Part shown: in pieces, positions 33,853 to 46,718 of the stretch
Layout: each line of letters starts with the position of its first letter
How positions within the stretch are numbered: position 1 is the first letter of the stretch
Notes under the pieces: generated by a model
What the model saw: only the letters and a program-made list of their open reading frames with translations
Database searches by the model: none
What the model was told of the DNA's origin: nothing
Translations under genes and position numbers: made by a program
NCBI GenBank assembly: GCA_001599595.1
Contig: BCHH01000003.1
Span: forward strand, 1,223,225 to 1,287,224
Source: Beverwykella pulmonaria
Lineage: Eukaryota > Ascomycota > Dothideomycetes > Pleosporales > Melanommataceae
Direction: 5' to 3'
Length of the DNA stretch: 64,000 nucleotides

Positions 33853-35758
33853 CTGTCGCGCAGAGCGGAGGTTAAGGGAAGATCGATGCAGAAGAGATTG
33901 TGACAACCCGCTAAATAAACTCTAATGAGTTTGATATAAGAACGGCAAGTCCATAAGAGGTGAAGAGCTTCAACTATAGTAGTTGGAAGTACCAAAACAT
34001 CGATCAAGTCCAACTGCCTCCACCGCATATTGCCACCTGCTAGGGAACAAGCCCCAGTACTTTGATGCTTGCGTGCTGGCCAATATGAAAGACGGGTGGT
34101 ATACAAGAATCATCCTGTTCTGTTACTGGGTCTGCGTCATTTGGCAGATTGCTGGAGCTGTTCCTTCGCTGGTGGGAGGATACTCTGTCCGATTCACAGA
34201 CAGTCATTCCCACTTGCTTGCCCAATATGCGAATTGAATCCACACATGCGAGCAATACATCCTACTCAGCTAGCTATTCACTGTAAGGCCGTTAAAGTTA
34301 TAAGGCCCATAATCACGTCTCACCTAAACATGCTCACAAGCTCCCACGTTCCACAATATCCCATCTCAGCCTCGTAGTCATACCGCCAAGTCCAAGCCGA
34401 GCATCCATCTTGATGCTTAACTATCCTATCCCAGGGCTAACCCAGTTGCTACGAACCCTTCTCAAGCTTCCCAAGCTTTCTCGGAGCAAAGGGATCCATG
34501 GGTTTCTTAACACGTTCTTGCCAACAGAGCGGTTCACATGACGGGATGACGAGCATGCTGTTTCCGCATCTTAGGTTCATGTCCAAACACCCTGAGCTTC
34601 GGGAAGTCCGCTCTGTGGGTTTAGAGTCGGACAGGTAGAAGCCCTACCGGCACCATTGCTCCAGCACCCGAGGATACCCGCTCTTCTTCTCCCCAAATAT
34701 CTTCTCTCACATCTGGTCTCAGTTCGGAGGCAAGCCGCTCATGCAACTCCCCACATGTGGCATCCAGGAAAGGTAACTCCCCATCCGCAATCGCAGAAGC
34801 TCACTGCATCTGGTCTACCAAGGCGTCGTGTACGAGAACGGATCATCCCGCCTTCAGTCTACCTATATCGATTCTGTCTGGATCCAGGACGGATCCTGAG
34901 TGTTCCGAAGTGAAGAGGCGTTCGTACTCCCCGTGATGACCGCAGACGCTATTTTCAGGCGTGCCGATGGGCGTTGTGCCGATGGGCGTCGTGCCAAGCT
35001 TCAATTTAGATCAGCCACCAAGCGAAGTTAGGCGTGGATCATCCGTGCTGTCGGGATCCAGTATTTTCATATTCGCACTTCTACGACCACGCACCCCTCA
35101 AAAGTGACCTTTCCCTTTGAAATTATTCCGGCACCAGGGAGCTGTGAGAGATAGAGGTATAGCGGTGAGCTATCAATATTATCCTGAGGAGTATCCAATT
35201 TCTCTTCTGAGACGGCAAATGCATAGGACGCCTGTCTGCGACTGTTGTTGTGTGGCGTCGGATCATGATACATCCGAGGGGTACTTGGAACAAGCTCAAC
35301 TCTAGCTCTCCACCAATGCGGGCTTCGCACCCTTTAGCACTGTGAACGGCTTCCTCTTTCCAGACGCTTTGTGGACAAGGGATGTTACCTTTTGGGCGCT
35401 GACGACGGGTTCCGCGGGCTGGAAAGAGGCGTGTGGATGAATGTCCAGAATTTGTCCGGCGCTGCGGGACGTAAGCTTTTTGTGCATACGAAGGTCCTAG
35501 TGTATTTTTGTTCCTGTCCTGTTGTCGGCGCCTTAATTGAGGTGTAATCTGCGACATATGTAAACTGCATTTTCCGACGACTGAGCCAGAGTGCACACTG
35601 CATCTACCAGGGCCTGCATATACATACCTACATACATAGGTACATGGCTGGTCGTTCTGGTCGTCTAGTCGTCTGTCGATGATTGATTGTTAATTATATC
35701 CTCCCGCGTTCTCCGCACATTAACTCCGTTGTTCCCGAAGCGTTATTAGCCCGTCGTC
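33853..35758. other. Intergenic, about 1.9 kb
   Basis: No gene was recognised. A short tandem repeat of 15 bp (GTGCCGATGGGCGTT/C, two copies plus part) lies at 34961-34995. The last 200 bp before 35759 should hold the GDPD promoter. Confidence 0.45.
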
Positions 35759-37000
35759 ATGATCGAGAGACGTGTTGAGAGCGACCTGGAGGATGTACAA
35801 ACACCACTGCTCGAGAATATGGTTGTTGGAGTCCCGCCTGTCTTTGAAGGGTTGACGAGGCAGCTGGATAAGCTGGTTGAACAACCTCTGCTGGGTCCTC
35901 GCGCTGAGTTTCCTCAAGGTGAGTGTTCTGCATATATGATCAAAACTGGACATTAACAAGTTACAGCTAATTTTACACTCGCGCAGAAAGATGTGTCTGG
36001 GAGGAGATTACCACAGGCCATCGCACATCGCGGGTACAAGGCCAAGTTCCCCGAGAACACCATGGGCGCGTTCAAGGGAGCTGTGGAGGTCGGCGCGGAA
36101 GCTATAGAGACCGACATACACCTATCAAAAGATGGTGTAGTTATGCTGTCCCACGTGAGTAGTGTACCCAGTACCTTAGCAACGTAGGCTGAGCTATAGT
36201 AGGACAAAGACCTGAAGAGGTGCTTTGGGCGACCGGAAATGCTCATCGACTGCGACTACGAGCTCTTGAGCAAGCTGAAAACGCTGAAAGAGCCCCATGA
36301 ATCGATGCCTCGCCTCATAGACCTGCTCGAGTACCTCGCGCAACCAGGACTAGAGGACATATGGGTGTTACTCGATATCAAGGTATGTTGCTCTGACGCA
36401 TTCTGCATGGCCATCTAACATATCGCATAGCTCGACAACAACGCGGAAGACGTCATGCGACTGATAGGCAGCACAATTCGAAGCGTCCGTCCTGCGCCTA
36501 CCCGGCCGTGGTCATCGCGCATTGTTCTGGGCTGTTGGGCAGCAAAATATCTCCCTCTCTGCTCCAAGTATCTCCCCGGGTTCCCAATCTCTCACATCGG
36601 GTTCTCGATCTTGTATGCGTCACACTTCTTCTCGGTCCCCAATGTGTCGTTCAATATGCTACAAGGGGTGCTCATGACGCCGTGGGGGAGGGCATTCATC
36701 CGGAAGGCGCACTGCGACAAACGGCCCGTCTTTGCCTGGACGGTAAATGAAGAGCGACGCATGCGGTGGGACATTCGGCATGGGATAGATGGTGTCATTA
36801 CCGACGACCCGAAGCTGTTTCTGGATGTGCGGAAGGGTTGGCATGAGGGGATGAGCGACGGAGTTGGCCTGATGATATGGCTCGACGTGCTGCGAGTCAA
36901 CTTGTTTGCTCTGATTTTCGGTATCTTGTTCCAGATGAAGTTCGGCTTCAGGGAAAGGAAGTCGTTGGTGCGCTCGCGGTTCGAGGTGGAAGAGGATTGA
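35759..37000 (+). CDS. Glycerophosphodiester phosphodiesterase family, PGC1-like phosphatidylglycerol phospholipase
   Basis: Exons 35759-35918, 35967-36154, 36203-36382 and 36431-37000 give 365 aa. The GDPD domain begins with [15 protein letters not shown], whose His and Arg are catalytic, followed by [17 protein letters not shown] (the metal-binding Glu/Asp pair and second catalytic His), WVLLDIK, and VFAWTVNEE then GVITDDP at the end of the barrel. A C-terminal hydrophobic helix ([12 protein letters not shown]) suits a tail anchor. This arrangement matches yeast Pgc1, which degrades phosphatidylglycerol at lipid droplets and mitochondria. Relative to Pgc1 there is an added N-terminus of about 70 residues without clear features. 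The specific substrate is inferred from this resemblance. Confidence 0.85.
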
Positions 37001-37279
37001 GGTTTGAGGATAGCTTTCACGGTTGCATTAGCATTTACGGTCAGCATTGGCATTAAGCATCGCCAAAAGAGGCGCGGCAGGGCCCAAAAGTCCGAGTGAC
37101 AATCAAATGCATTATGATGGTAGGCTTGAGCATCAGTGACATATGGTTAGCTTTGCAATGAGTGAGTGATGGTCGTTGGCCAGTTGAAAGCGGCCCTTGC
37201 TTTCAACACCAAATGGCTAGTGTGGGACGCGCTTAGCCCCGCAACGCGTCAACCGCACTGTCAACACAGCACACCCAAC

Positions 37280-38974
37280 ATGCCCAGGCAAGCATTCGTG
37301 ATCTGTACTGGCATAATGGGCCTTGCTAATACCATGATAGAGAGATAATAACATTGCAAGCCGGCCAGTGTGGCAACAGCAGTAAGTCGCCCTCTCCTTC
37401 AAACAGCTCCGCGCATGGTCCATATTCTTCACCCAAAAAATGTTTAGAGCGCCGGACGTCGTCGCTAACTCGCTGCACAGTCGGCTCGCAGTTCTGGCAG
37501 CAGCTCTGTCAAGAGCATGGTATCAACCAGGACGGCAATCTTGAGGACTTTGCGACAGAAGGCGGAGATCGCAAAGATGTTTTCTTCTACCAGTCGGACG
37601 ACACGCGATATATCCCGCGAGCCATTCTCTTGGATCTAGAGCCTAGAGTATGTATGGTGCTCTCCAATATAGAGGTAACGCTGACCGCCCAGGTCCTCAA
37701 CGCCATCCAAACCGGTCCGTACAAGAACATCTACAACCCCGAGAACTTCTACATCCACAAAGAGGGCACCGGAGCGGGAAACAACTGGGGCGCTGGCTAC
37801 AGCATGGGTGAGCAGGTGCAGGAGGAAGTCATGGACATCATAGATCGTGAGGCCGACGGATCCGACTCGCTGGAGGGCTTCATGCTCCTGCACTCAATTG
37901 CGGGCGGCACAGGCTCGGGTCTCGGATCTTTCATGCTCGAGAAAATGAACGACAGATTTCCGAAGAAGCTGATTCAGACGTACAGCGTGTTTCCAAACAC
38001 GCAGGATGGAGATATCGTGGTGCAGCCATACAACAGTTTGCTGAGTATGAGGCGGTTGACACAGAATGCTGACTCGGTTGTAAGTATCTTCAATTTATGT
38101 GTAGATTCAAGATGGAGATGCTAATTTCATAGGTCGTGCTCGACAACGGCGCCCTTTCGAGGATTGCGGCAGACAGGCTGCATGTCCAGAACCCTTCCTT
38201 CCAACAGACAAACCAGCTTGTCGCAACAGTCATGTCCGCAAGTACAACCACGCTCCGGTACCCTGGCTATATGCATAACGATCTTGTGGGTATCGTTGCG
38301 TCGCTCATTCCCACACCTCGTTGTCATTTCCTCATGACTGCCTACACGCCCTTTTCCGGCGAGAATGTGGAGCAAGCAAAGACTGTTCGTAAGACGACGG
38401 TGTTGGACGTCATGCGGAGGCTGCTTCAGCCAAAGAATAGGATGGTGTCTACAAATCCGACCAAAAAGAGCTGTTACATGTCGATTCTGAACATCATCCA
38501 GGGCGAGGTGGATCCTACAGATGTATGTTCCCAATCTAAACCTTTGCAGCGACGCCGGCAATGCATCGAGCTGACACATTCCAGGTCCACAAATCCCTTC
38601 TCCGCATTCGCGAACGCCGCCTTGCAACCTTCATTCCCTGGGGCCCCGCCTCGATTCAAGTCGCTCTGACTCGCAAATCCCCGTACATACCATCATCACA
38701 CCGGGTTTCCGGTCTCATGCTCGCCAATCATACCGGCATCGCCACCCTGTTCAAGCGCATGGTGGCACAGTACTCCACGCTCAGGAAGCGTAATGCGTTC
38801 TTAGACCCATATAAGAAGGAATCTCCATTCAGGGAAGGATTCGGCGAGTTCGACGAGGCGAAAGAGGTTGTGCAGGGACTAATTGAGGAATATGAAGAAG
38901 CAGAAGATGCAGATTATTTGAACAAGGAGATAACACCACAGGAGGAGGGTGAAGACAAGCGCGTTGGTGCGTGA
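37280..38974 (+). CDS. Gamma-tubulin
   Basis: Exons 37280-37287, 37341-37381, 37481-37647, 37693-38079, 38133-38522 and 38585-38974 give 460 aa. The N-terminus [16 protein letters not shown] and [13 protein letters not shown] are hallmarks of gamma- rather than beta-tubulin. The GTP-binding [10 protein letters not shown] loop, [13 protein letters not shown], and the acidic tail after [14 protein letters not shown] agree. It nucleates microtubules at spindle pole bodies within the gamma-tubulin complex. The first coding exon has only 8 nt and is joined by an intron with a GC donor (separate entry). It lies 279 bp downstream of the GDPD gene, same strand. Confidence 0.97.
37288..37340 (+). other. 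GC-AG intron in gamma-tubulin
   Basis: The 53-nt intron starts GCAAGC after CCCAG and ends GATAG. Only this junction yields the nearly invariant MPREIITL start; using the next GT (37299) would give MPRQAFIITL. A strong AG before the GC is usual for GC donors. CTAAT near 37326 can serve as branch point. Confidence 0.85.
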
Positions 38975-41095
38975 TGAGATGCGTGACGGAATAGAAATGA
39001 TCGATGGTTGGGGTATAGCATGATTCTGGCGTCTGAGATTGGAAAAAATTGGGAGGTGTTCGAAGGTGGGCGTTAGAGGGTGGGATCCGTCTCTTGTTAG
39101 CCAGAGTTGATCAATGATACCATTTCTCATAACGTTTCTGCTGACGAGATGCAGACTTCGTGTGTCTACGAGCAACGTACATGCGCAGCGCACCGTTTTT
39201 GGTATGCTAAAACTTTTATCAAGTCGTCCGTATAAGATGACGGTAGTCTACGTGTCGAAACGCAAATCGAGGTTTACTCTCGTGCACAGATATACATGAG
39301 TATCTCAGACTTTTGAACTCTGTGTTGGGAAATGGTGGAAAAGTGCGCTCACTAACAACTCGATTAGACGACGATCAAGCTTGTCTGAGGAGCAGAGTTT
39401 AAGTTGAGACGATGATAGGATTAATAACTTTCTCTGAGACCACGAGCTAGTTCTGTTGTGTATAATAGTATAGAAAAACATTCTCCAATCCTCTTGCATT
39501 TAACCTAGCGGTATCCCAGCATCAAACACGTCCTACGCCCCCCTCCTAAAGCCTGGCACCCTGGCTACAAACGGTACTACCCCCCTCTCGCACTAGCTCT
39601 ATCCGCTTCAGTGCTCACCCAAATCTTAGCTCCCAGCAGTTCCATAATCTCGCTTAATCCCCATTCCGCTGCCATCTTGCTACAGCGGAAGATTTCCCTC
39701 TCATTCAGCACCACTATCGCGGATCTGACGATAGCTCCTGAAAGCCGTACACTCTAGTCTCCTGCGATGTAGTCGTTCATGGGCTCGAGGCTATGTAATA
39801 TTACACATAGGGAACAATGAGGGTCTGAAGCACGCGATCAGTTCCTTGGCGAGAAAAAGCACTGCTATCTGTCGGCAGTGGTTTGGGCATATGATTGCGA
39901 ATTTGATGTCCACTGTGTCCGAATGCAGGCCCATATTCACGCCATGAATGATCACCTCACCGTGACAGCGGTTGTCGCCTCGCGGGTACGCGTAAACCGC
40001 AAGGTCTTTGCCAGATCGCATGCAAAGGATAATGAGTTTCCGTCCAGGAGCCTCGCGTTCGAAACACCGTACGGATGTAGGGAAATGGTTGGATACGTTG
40101 GACACGCGGCCTTGTTCCTTGATCTTTGCGCCTAGCTGCTCTAAACACGCGCGAAGAAAGGCGGTATTGACGCCCGTATTCCAAGATGCGGGTGTGTTGG
40201 CCTCACGTTTGACCTCCTAGACTGACAAGGAGGGTTTGCAGCACACCTGGACTACCTGGAGACCTTCGTACTTAAGGCCGAGAATGTGTTTGGGCTGGAT
40301 TATATCCTCGGGAGATGATACAGTAAAACTATGCATGCCATTTTTGACCTTCAGCCTGGTACTAAAATCCGCTTGGGCTCTCAAGAGCACTGACTGAGTA
40401 ATGACGACCGTGCTAGTAAGCTCTTATGAGTCTGGCCCGTAGTATTCCCTGCAGCGACAGCATGCTCAAGAACCGCTCGTGCCGTACAATGGACCTACGC
40501 CAAACGCCATCCCAGTAAGCGGGCGAAAGGATCTGGCCAGCAACACACAGTCCTGCCGTATCTGCCAACCTAGACTTTTGGACATTGATCCAAGATGGCA
40601 AGTGTATTTTTCAGGAAACACTAGCTCATTTGTACATACCTTCACACACACCTTTCGTACATACCTTAGTAACAGTCACGTTCACACGTCATCCCAACGG
40701 CCCACACCGTGATAGTAGATCATGTCCATATATAAGAATATGTATCCCCAGTAGAGACAGGCTGAGAAATATCCCGACCTACTGTAGTCTTTCCTCCCAG
40801 AGCCGGATATCAATACAAAAAACCGAAAAGAAAAAAGAAGAGCATGCTTGTATGACCAAACCGAATGGAATACTGTGACAGGCGATTACAGCCGTACGAG
40901 CCGTAGCAAGTTTATACAACAAGGAAATGAAAGGTAGGAAACACGCTTAACGCTAAGCAAATATCGTGAAACAGGTTCCTGACTAGGAATGAGCAAAACA
41001 AAAGGAAATCGAAAAACGCAGAACGCAAGAGGCAAATCATATAAAAAAATATACAAAGTCCAAGCATCTAGCCTAGTAAAATCTCTTTAGATCAT
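38975..41095. other. Convergent intergenic region, about 2.1 kb
   Basis: It lies between the ends of gamma-tubulin and the MHP1-like gene. Frames are short and without domains. A small hairpin at 39791-39810 is listed separately. Confidence 0.45.
39791..39810. repeat. Short hairpin with TAATATTAC in the loop
   Basis: CTATGT at 39791-39796 pairs with ACATAG at 39805-39810 around an 8-nt loop, so TAATATTAC spans the stem end and loop. The word equals the nicking nonanucleotide of geminivirus-like replicons. The stem is only 6 bp and AT-rich and there is no Rep gene nearby, so chance is likely. Confidence 0.35.
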
Positions 41096-44000
41096 CTAGT
41101 CTTCAACCGCGTAGTCATCCTTCTCCTCAGTCTTCCCCTCCTGAGGATTGATGTCAGGATTCCGATTCTTGAGCGCCGCAATCTGCGTTTGCTTAAATAG
41201 CAAAAACTCTTCAGGGTTCTCCTTTTCAAGTTTCTTTAGCTGCTCCGCGTTGTCGATGATGTGATCAAACGCTGCTTCCCAACCCACACCCTCAGTCATA
41301 GCGCGTAGCTCGTCACCAGAGTAGTTGGCAAACTGTGCGCGGAGGGCGATGAGATGTTCGGGCAGATTGTGATCATCCATGGTGCCGGAAAAGTTGGTTT
41401 CGGAATGTGATGATGTGGGGCGAGAGGGATTGAGTAGTTCGGTACGCACGCGATGGCCGAGACGGTGGAGACGGCCTTCTTCGAGAGATAGAGCGCGGGA
41501 AGCGAGGGACACGTCGGAGTTGTGGCGAGAGCGTAGAGTTCTAGGCTCGTCGTCGTTGTCGTCCGATTCATGGCTACCATGCTCGGTTATATTTGTGGAG
41601 AGCGTTGGCACACTTGAGTTGGGCGGAGATGTGCTCGGCACGGAGCTGTGAGTAGAAGCGGCGTCAGTGGGCTGCAGCCGGGTTTCGGGGTACTCATCCT
41701 CGAAGCGTTGGATCATTCCTTGAAGGGTTCGATCCAGGAAGAGAAGTCGACCTAGGTTAAGTTAGCATTGCCTTCATGTTCAGAAGACGGCAAAACCCAC
41801 GGTAGCCCATTTCATTGCCAGCTCGCGCTTCTCTTGCCAATGCCGGCTGAAGTCGAGATTGAATATTCCGTGCACTATTCAGCAAATTCTTCGACATTGT
41901 CTTTGCTTTGCCTGAGTCCTCCAAATTCTCTGCGTGACTTCGGGGAGTAATTGTACCCCCTGCAGGCAAAGATTGTCTGCGGAGATCGGTAGCCTTCTGC
42001 AAGAGGCAGTAGCTAAGAGCCTTTACCACGCCCGTTCCGCCCACGATGTAATTATCATCCGGCGCTAGTGGGTCGTTGTCTTGGTTATCGTCATTACCCT
42101 CTGAGTGTCCGACGAGATGCATGAGCACATCAGGTATCTCAATCTCCTTTTGCTCAGGTTTTAGCTCTGGAATCTCGCTGAAGTTTTCCATATTCCTGAG
42201 ACAGTATGCCACAACCTGCCTTGCGAGCGCTTTGACAACCTCGTTACTGTCTTGGCTTGGGACATCCACATCTATACAAATGAGGGTATGGGAAACCCTT
42301 GCTGCTACCATAAGCGACGCATAGAGAGCAGCAGCTTCCTCCTGAGTAGCTTCGTCGGTCGCCGTTGTAAGAGCAGTTATTTGAGGATTCTCTAAGATGT
42401 TGACATGTGCAATGTGAGAGCACTCCGGAAGGATTTCTGCAAGACCAATGGCCTCCGCTGGTGACAAAGACACATCCATGAGATGAATTCTCTTCAGTTC
42501 CTTCATCAGAGGAACATACTTCCGAAGAAGGCATAACGACGTCGGCTGGGAGAAGAGATCTTTATTATGGGAGAGATCCAGAAATCGGAATGCTGGCAGA
42601 GTGACTAGTGCGGGAAAGAGAATTCTGAGTGACTCAGGCGTGAGATCGCAGTCTGCCAGACTTAATGCCCAAAGAGGACAGTCCGGAGTAAGACATTCAA
42701 CTATTCGTCCAATTCCGTCTCGAAGATCGTTTCCTCCCACATCAAGACCTTGACACACCCCAGACCGTATGTAGTGGATGACATGATCTAGTCCTTCGCT
42801 ATCGATATCGTTGTCGGCGAGACCAAGCCTCTGGACGCCGCTGACGATGGCACCATCGATGATCCTTCGAATGCTCGAGGATGTGAGAGAACACTCAGCC
42901 ATGACGAGCTCTTCCAGACAAGACCCGCCCAGCCGCTCCGAAATGGCCTTGGACAGTGTTTCTGAGATATCCCTCGAATGTGCGTTCTTGGATGTTACTG
43001 ACCCTTGTGTAGAATTAGTAGTTTGAGGAGACAGTTGAGCACTCGTCTTCGGAAACGGTATCATGGACACATCCAAAGCAATGATGGATTTGCACATATA
43101 TATGAATAGACAGATATGTCTCCAGCCATCCAGTGCAATTTTGGGGTTATTTTTAAGAACGAGCTTCTTGACAACTCCTGATCGCTCGGGAATTTTAGAA
43201 GCATTTTGCTTGGCCTCCTTCTCATGGGATACACGGCGAATTCGAGGTTCGGGTAGCTTGGCAGCAAGCAGTCCTGCCAGAATGATCCTAAGCTTCTCAT
43301 CGTTTAAGTCTGCGTCCTCTAGGAAGAGTTTCTTGACAGGCACTACGGCTAACCAATCTGAGAGGGTGACGATATCGGCGAGCTGTAATCTAGACCCTGT
43401 GAGATCTAAACACGTGACTACACCCGGCGAAAGCAGGGCACAAGCGGAAGGAGCAGAAAGTTGATCACTGATGCGTTTGAGGATTGGCGTTTCCCGTAGC
43501 TGACAGCATCTCCGATAGATTCGTAAGGGATCCGTAGTGGGTCGATCCTGGGGCCTGGGGCTTGTCGTTCCCGTCACAGCGGGAACACTATCAGGAGTCT
43601 CTCCGTCATCGTCCCGCACCAGCTCCAACGGCACGGAACCGTTTTCCTCGGCCTTTCTGCGTTTTTTTTCCTTTCTCTCTTTTCGCTCAGCCTCAGATTT
43701 TTTCTTCTTTTCCTTTTTTTTGTTTGGCTCCTTCTTTTCATCGTCGAGTACAGTGCCCTCCGGATTTGGTTCATCCTCAGTCCCTACGACTTCTGTGACA
43801 TTGTTAACCGTAACGACACCGTCGTGCTCCTTTTCCTCTGCAGCCAGATCTGGATGTTTGAGTGCTTCGCCTTCTGCTCGCTCTTTGAGCTTCTTCTCTT
43901 TGCGCTTCTTTTTCCGTTCCTCGCAATCCACATCATCCTTGTACTTCGGACCACCGGCTATCTCCACATCGACGCAGAACGCTACCCGGCGCAATTTGCT

Positions 44001-44780
44001 CTGGTCCAATTCCGGCACAAGGCATCTGTCCCGATTCGGATCAACATTCATGACCCTCCGTGGGCACATGCCGCCTTGTGGGTGGACCTTGCCCAAAGTC
44101 CCCACCTGAGTCCCTGAGGACAGCCGCCGGAGAGCATTTGAAATGAACGAGCCCTTTGGCTGTTGTGGTACGTAAGGCTCCAACCCTGGCTGGCCATTGG
44201 CCGATGCTGCTTGCAAGCCATTCAATGCGCCGTTTGCTAATGTTGCAGGATTGTGAACTCCATGCACGGTTGCGGGAGAACCTTGGGCCTGAGCATGTGT
44301 CGTCTGCGCTGGCGGGTTCTGCGAAGAGAATTTGGAGCTAATGCTCGATATCCACGAATTCCGTCGCGAGTTGGGTTTGGACTCTGGTGGGGTAAGACTC
44401 CCGAACCTCTCGGAGCTGCCTCGGCTTAACATTGCTGGCCGCTTGGTTGTAATTTTCTGAGTGGGAGACATGGCCATGGAGGGCGTTGAGGGCGGCGACG
44501 ATTGCTGGACGGGTGGCGCTGGTTCTGGGGTGATGCGCGCGTCGTGGGCGCGCTCGTGGGGCAGACCGCCATGAGCTGAGATGCGGGGAGGAGCGTCTCT
44601 CGAGAGGCCTGGGGAAGACGGTGCTTGCTGGCGATGGTGATGATCTGTACGTGTCAGTGAGTCGGGCGCATGCTCCTGCAGCCTTTCCGGACAACCATGA
44701 TTGCAGGGCAGCCAGTGTAAATGCTCACCTCTGTTGGAGTGGTGGAGCCAAGAGACGTCGACGCCGTGAATGTCCTCCAT
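41096..44780 (-). CDS. Large LRR protein, MHP1-like (cell wall/microtubule-associated family)
   Basis: Exons on the minus strand are 44780-44729, 44644-41801 and 41751-41096, giving 1183 aa. The start MEDIHGVDVSWLHHSNR and a Ser-rich segment NSWISSISSKFSSQ match the fungal family related to yeast Mhp1. Then come a lysine/glutamate-rich stretch (about 280-380, nuclear-signal-like) and a long leucine-rich-repeat region (about 430-850; for example LVLKNNPKIALDGW, LGLADNDIDSEGLD, LSLADCDLTPESL). The C-terminal 200 residues are Ser/Thr-rich, then acidic and helical. Yeast Mhp1 binds microtubules; filamentous relatives are annotated as cell wall biogenesis proteins. The LRR reading is direct; the function is by family resemblance only. 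Confidence 0.78.
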
Positions 44781-45600
44781 GGCAGGCGGTAGAGGATGCG
44801 TCGCGCGTCCTGGTTTGTGTTATCTTGGTTGCGAAATACACAGCGCCATTAGTGAACAAGAGGAGTGGCGGTAGAAGAAGGGAGAAGTGTGTTTGTGAAA
44901 TTGTAAGCGGGGCCGGCGGTGGATGTTAGCCGCAACCAACCCAGGTGAAGCTGAATAATTCCGGACCCGAAGTCACCACGGCCACTCGGGAGTGGCTGAC
45001 CAAAGGCCAAAGGCGAACACTCGCAAAATTCCTCGTGCAACGACGGGTGCACTGCTTTCTAAGGCCTCCAGCGTCCGACATCTCCAAGTACAATGCAATC
45101 CGACGTGTCGGCTCTCATTCTCCGCCACCGGACTGGCTGTCTGGATCTACAAGGAATGCCTACCTGCCTCCGAACATTGCTTGCTAACAAGCGCGATTGA
45201 AATATCTAGCTGACACGCCCTAGCTGAATAGAAGTTCTGACAATGGTCGGTGACCGAGTAAGATGCCAGCCAAAGCTGCTCTGTTTGCTGTTGCTGATGT
45301 GGCTGACGACCGATGACCTACTGCCCAGAAAAATAACTTTCGCAAATCGAACGGACGGAAGCCCACCCCACTAGCAGCTGTTAGTCCTGTCGCTTAGATG
45401 GGCATGCGCTGTTCACGAAACACAGGACACGTCCGATAACATGTCAACATCAGTCATGGTATTTCGACCGGAGCAAGCCTATATTCATGGGAAGGCTAAG
45501 TACAGTTTTCTGCAAAAACAGGTATCCATTTCACCCCCAGACGCCGAATACCGTGCTTTTGTCATCATGAAGAAGTTGGAGGCGAACCATGCCGCCCAGT
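44781..45600. other. Intergenic, about 0.8 kb
   Basis: This holds the upstream region of the MHP1-like gene and the 3' flank of RPL5 (both on the minus strand). Nothing specific was recognised. Confidence 0.4.
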
Positions 45601-46718
45601 TCAACCAGTGAGCTCCGCGATCTTGGCCTTCACGCGCTCCTCCTTCTCCGCCTTGGTGAGCTTCTTCTGCCTGTACTTGAGAGACTCCTTCTTCCACTCC
45701 TCCTTGGTCTTCTTCTCGCCCTCATCATCGTCCTTCTTGAAGGGGTCCTCGCGGATCTGCTTGTGGGCCTCTTGGTAGAGCTCCTCGAGTCCATCGGCCT
45801 CGATGTCGTCCTCGATGTAGCCGTTGAACTGAGACTTGTAACGCTCCTCATCGTCGTCGGCGAGGGTCTCCATGTACTCGGCAACGTGACCAGCAAAGAT
45901 GTACTTGCGCAGGGTCTCGGCGTCAAGCTCCTTGGATTCGATGTCGTATCCGGGAAAGCGGTTCTCGGAGTGGGGGACGAAGAGACCACCGTCGGAGGCA
46001 CCCTTCATGGCACCGAAGACGCGGGCACCAGTGGACGTGCGAGCAAGACCGACATCCAAGAAGACCTTGAACGGGCGGCGGGACTCGCCATCGATCTCGA
46101 CGGCCTCGGTGAGGTTGAACTCGCCATCAGCCTCCTCGGTGCCAACAAAGTCCTCGTCCAACTCAAGCTTCTTCAGTGTGCGGCGGGCGAGCAGGAGACC
46201 GGTGGAGTATGCTGCAGCCCAGTTGGTGAGACCGTGAGTGATTCCGTACGGCTTGAGCTCGTGGGCGTAGGCGGCGGAGAAGACCTTGTCGCCGCCAACC
46301 TCGGAGGAGACGATTTGGGTAATGATGTCGCGGTTGGTGAATCGCACAACGAGCCTGTACTTGGGCGCATTGTACTTGTTCTTGGCCTGAGTGATCAAAC
46401 GCTTGCGCGCATAGTAGTCGGTCTTTCCTTGTCGTCGACGCTTGTACTTGACTTGATAACGCCTGCACAAGTCAGCTCGGCGCCCCAAAGGCAGGCGAGG
46501 CGGATTGGAGAGAGCTTACGAGAAATACGCATCGTTCTTCTGGAGCTTGGACTATAAATCCCAGAGTCAGCAATTGACGCTTCAAACCCGCATTCGAAGC
46601 AACTTGCAAGACTCCACTCGACTGATCGTCGATGCGGGGGTTGCCTCACAGGGAGGGCTTCACAGGTGCATGTTCACATTGTCTGCAGAGGGAGTTAAGG
46701 TATACGTACAGTAGGCAT
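45601..46718 (-). CDS. RPL5: Cytosolic 60S ribosomal protein L5 (uL18)
   Basis: Exons on the minus strand are 46718-46710, 46551-46520 and 46462-45601, giving 300 aa as in other fungi. The start [20 protein letters not shown] is followed by [28 protein letters not shown] and [18 protein letters not shown], then the conserved [17 protein letters not shown]; the basic C-terminal helix carries the 5S rRNA contact region. It assembles with 5S rRNA and uL5 into the large subunit. The two tiny first exons (9 and 32 nt) with long early introns are usual for fungal ribosomal protein genes. A 322-codon opposite-strand frame here is a codon-bias shadow. Confidence 0.97.

Noticed and set aside
34961..34995. 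15-bp tandem repeat
   Set aside because: Two copies only, with no functional context; noted in the intergenic entry and not pursued.
41757..44780. Single 1007-codon frame taken as the complete MHP1-like protein
   Set aside because: It reads through an intron near each end. Splicing at 44728-44645 and 41800-41752 keeps the frame and adds the conserved C-terminal part encoded at 41751-41096.
45589..46557. Plus-strand frame of 322 codons
   Set aside because: It is antisense to RPL5 exon 3, whose biased codon use leaves the opposite strand open; the Leu/Val/Gly composition has no domain.
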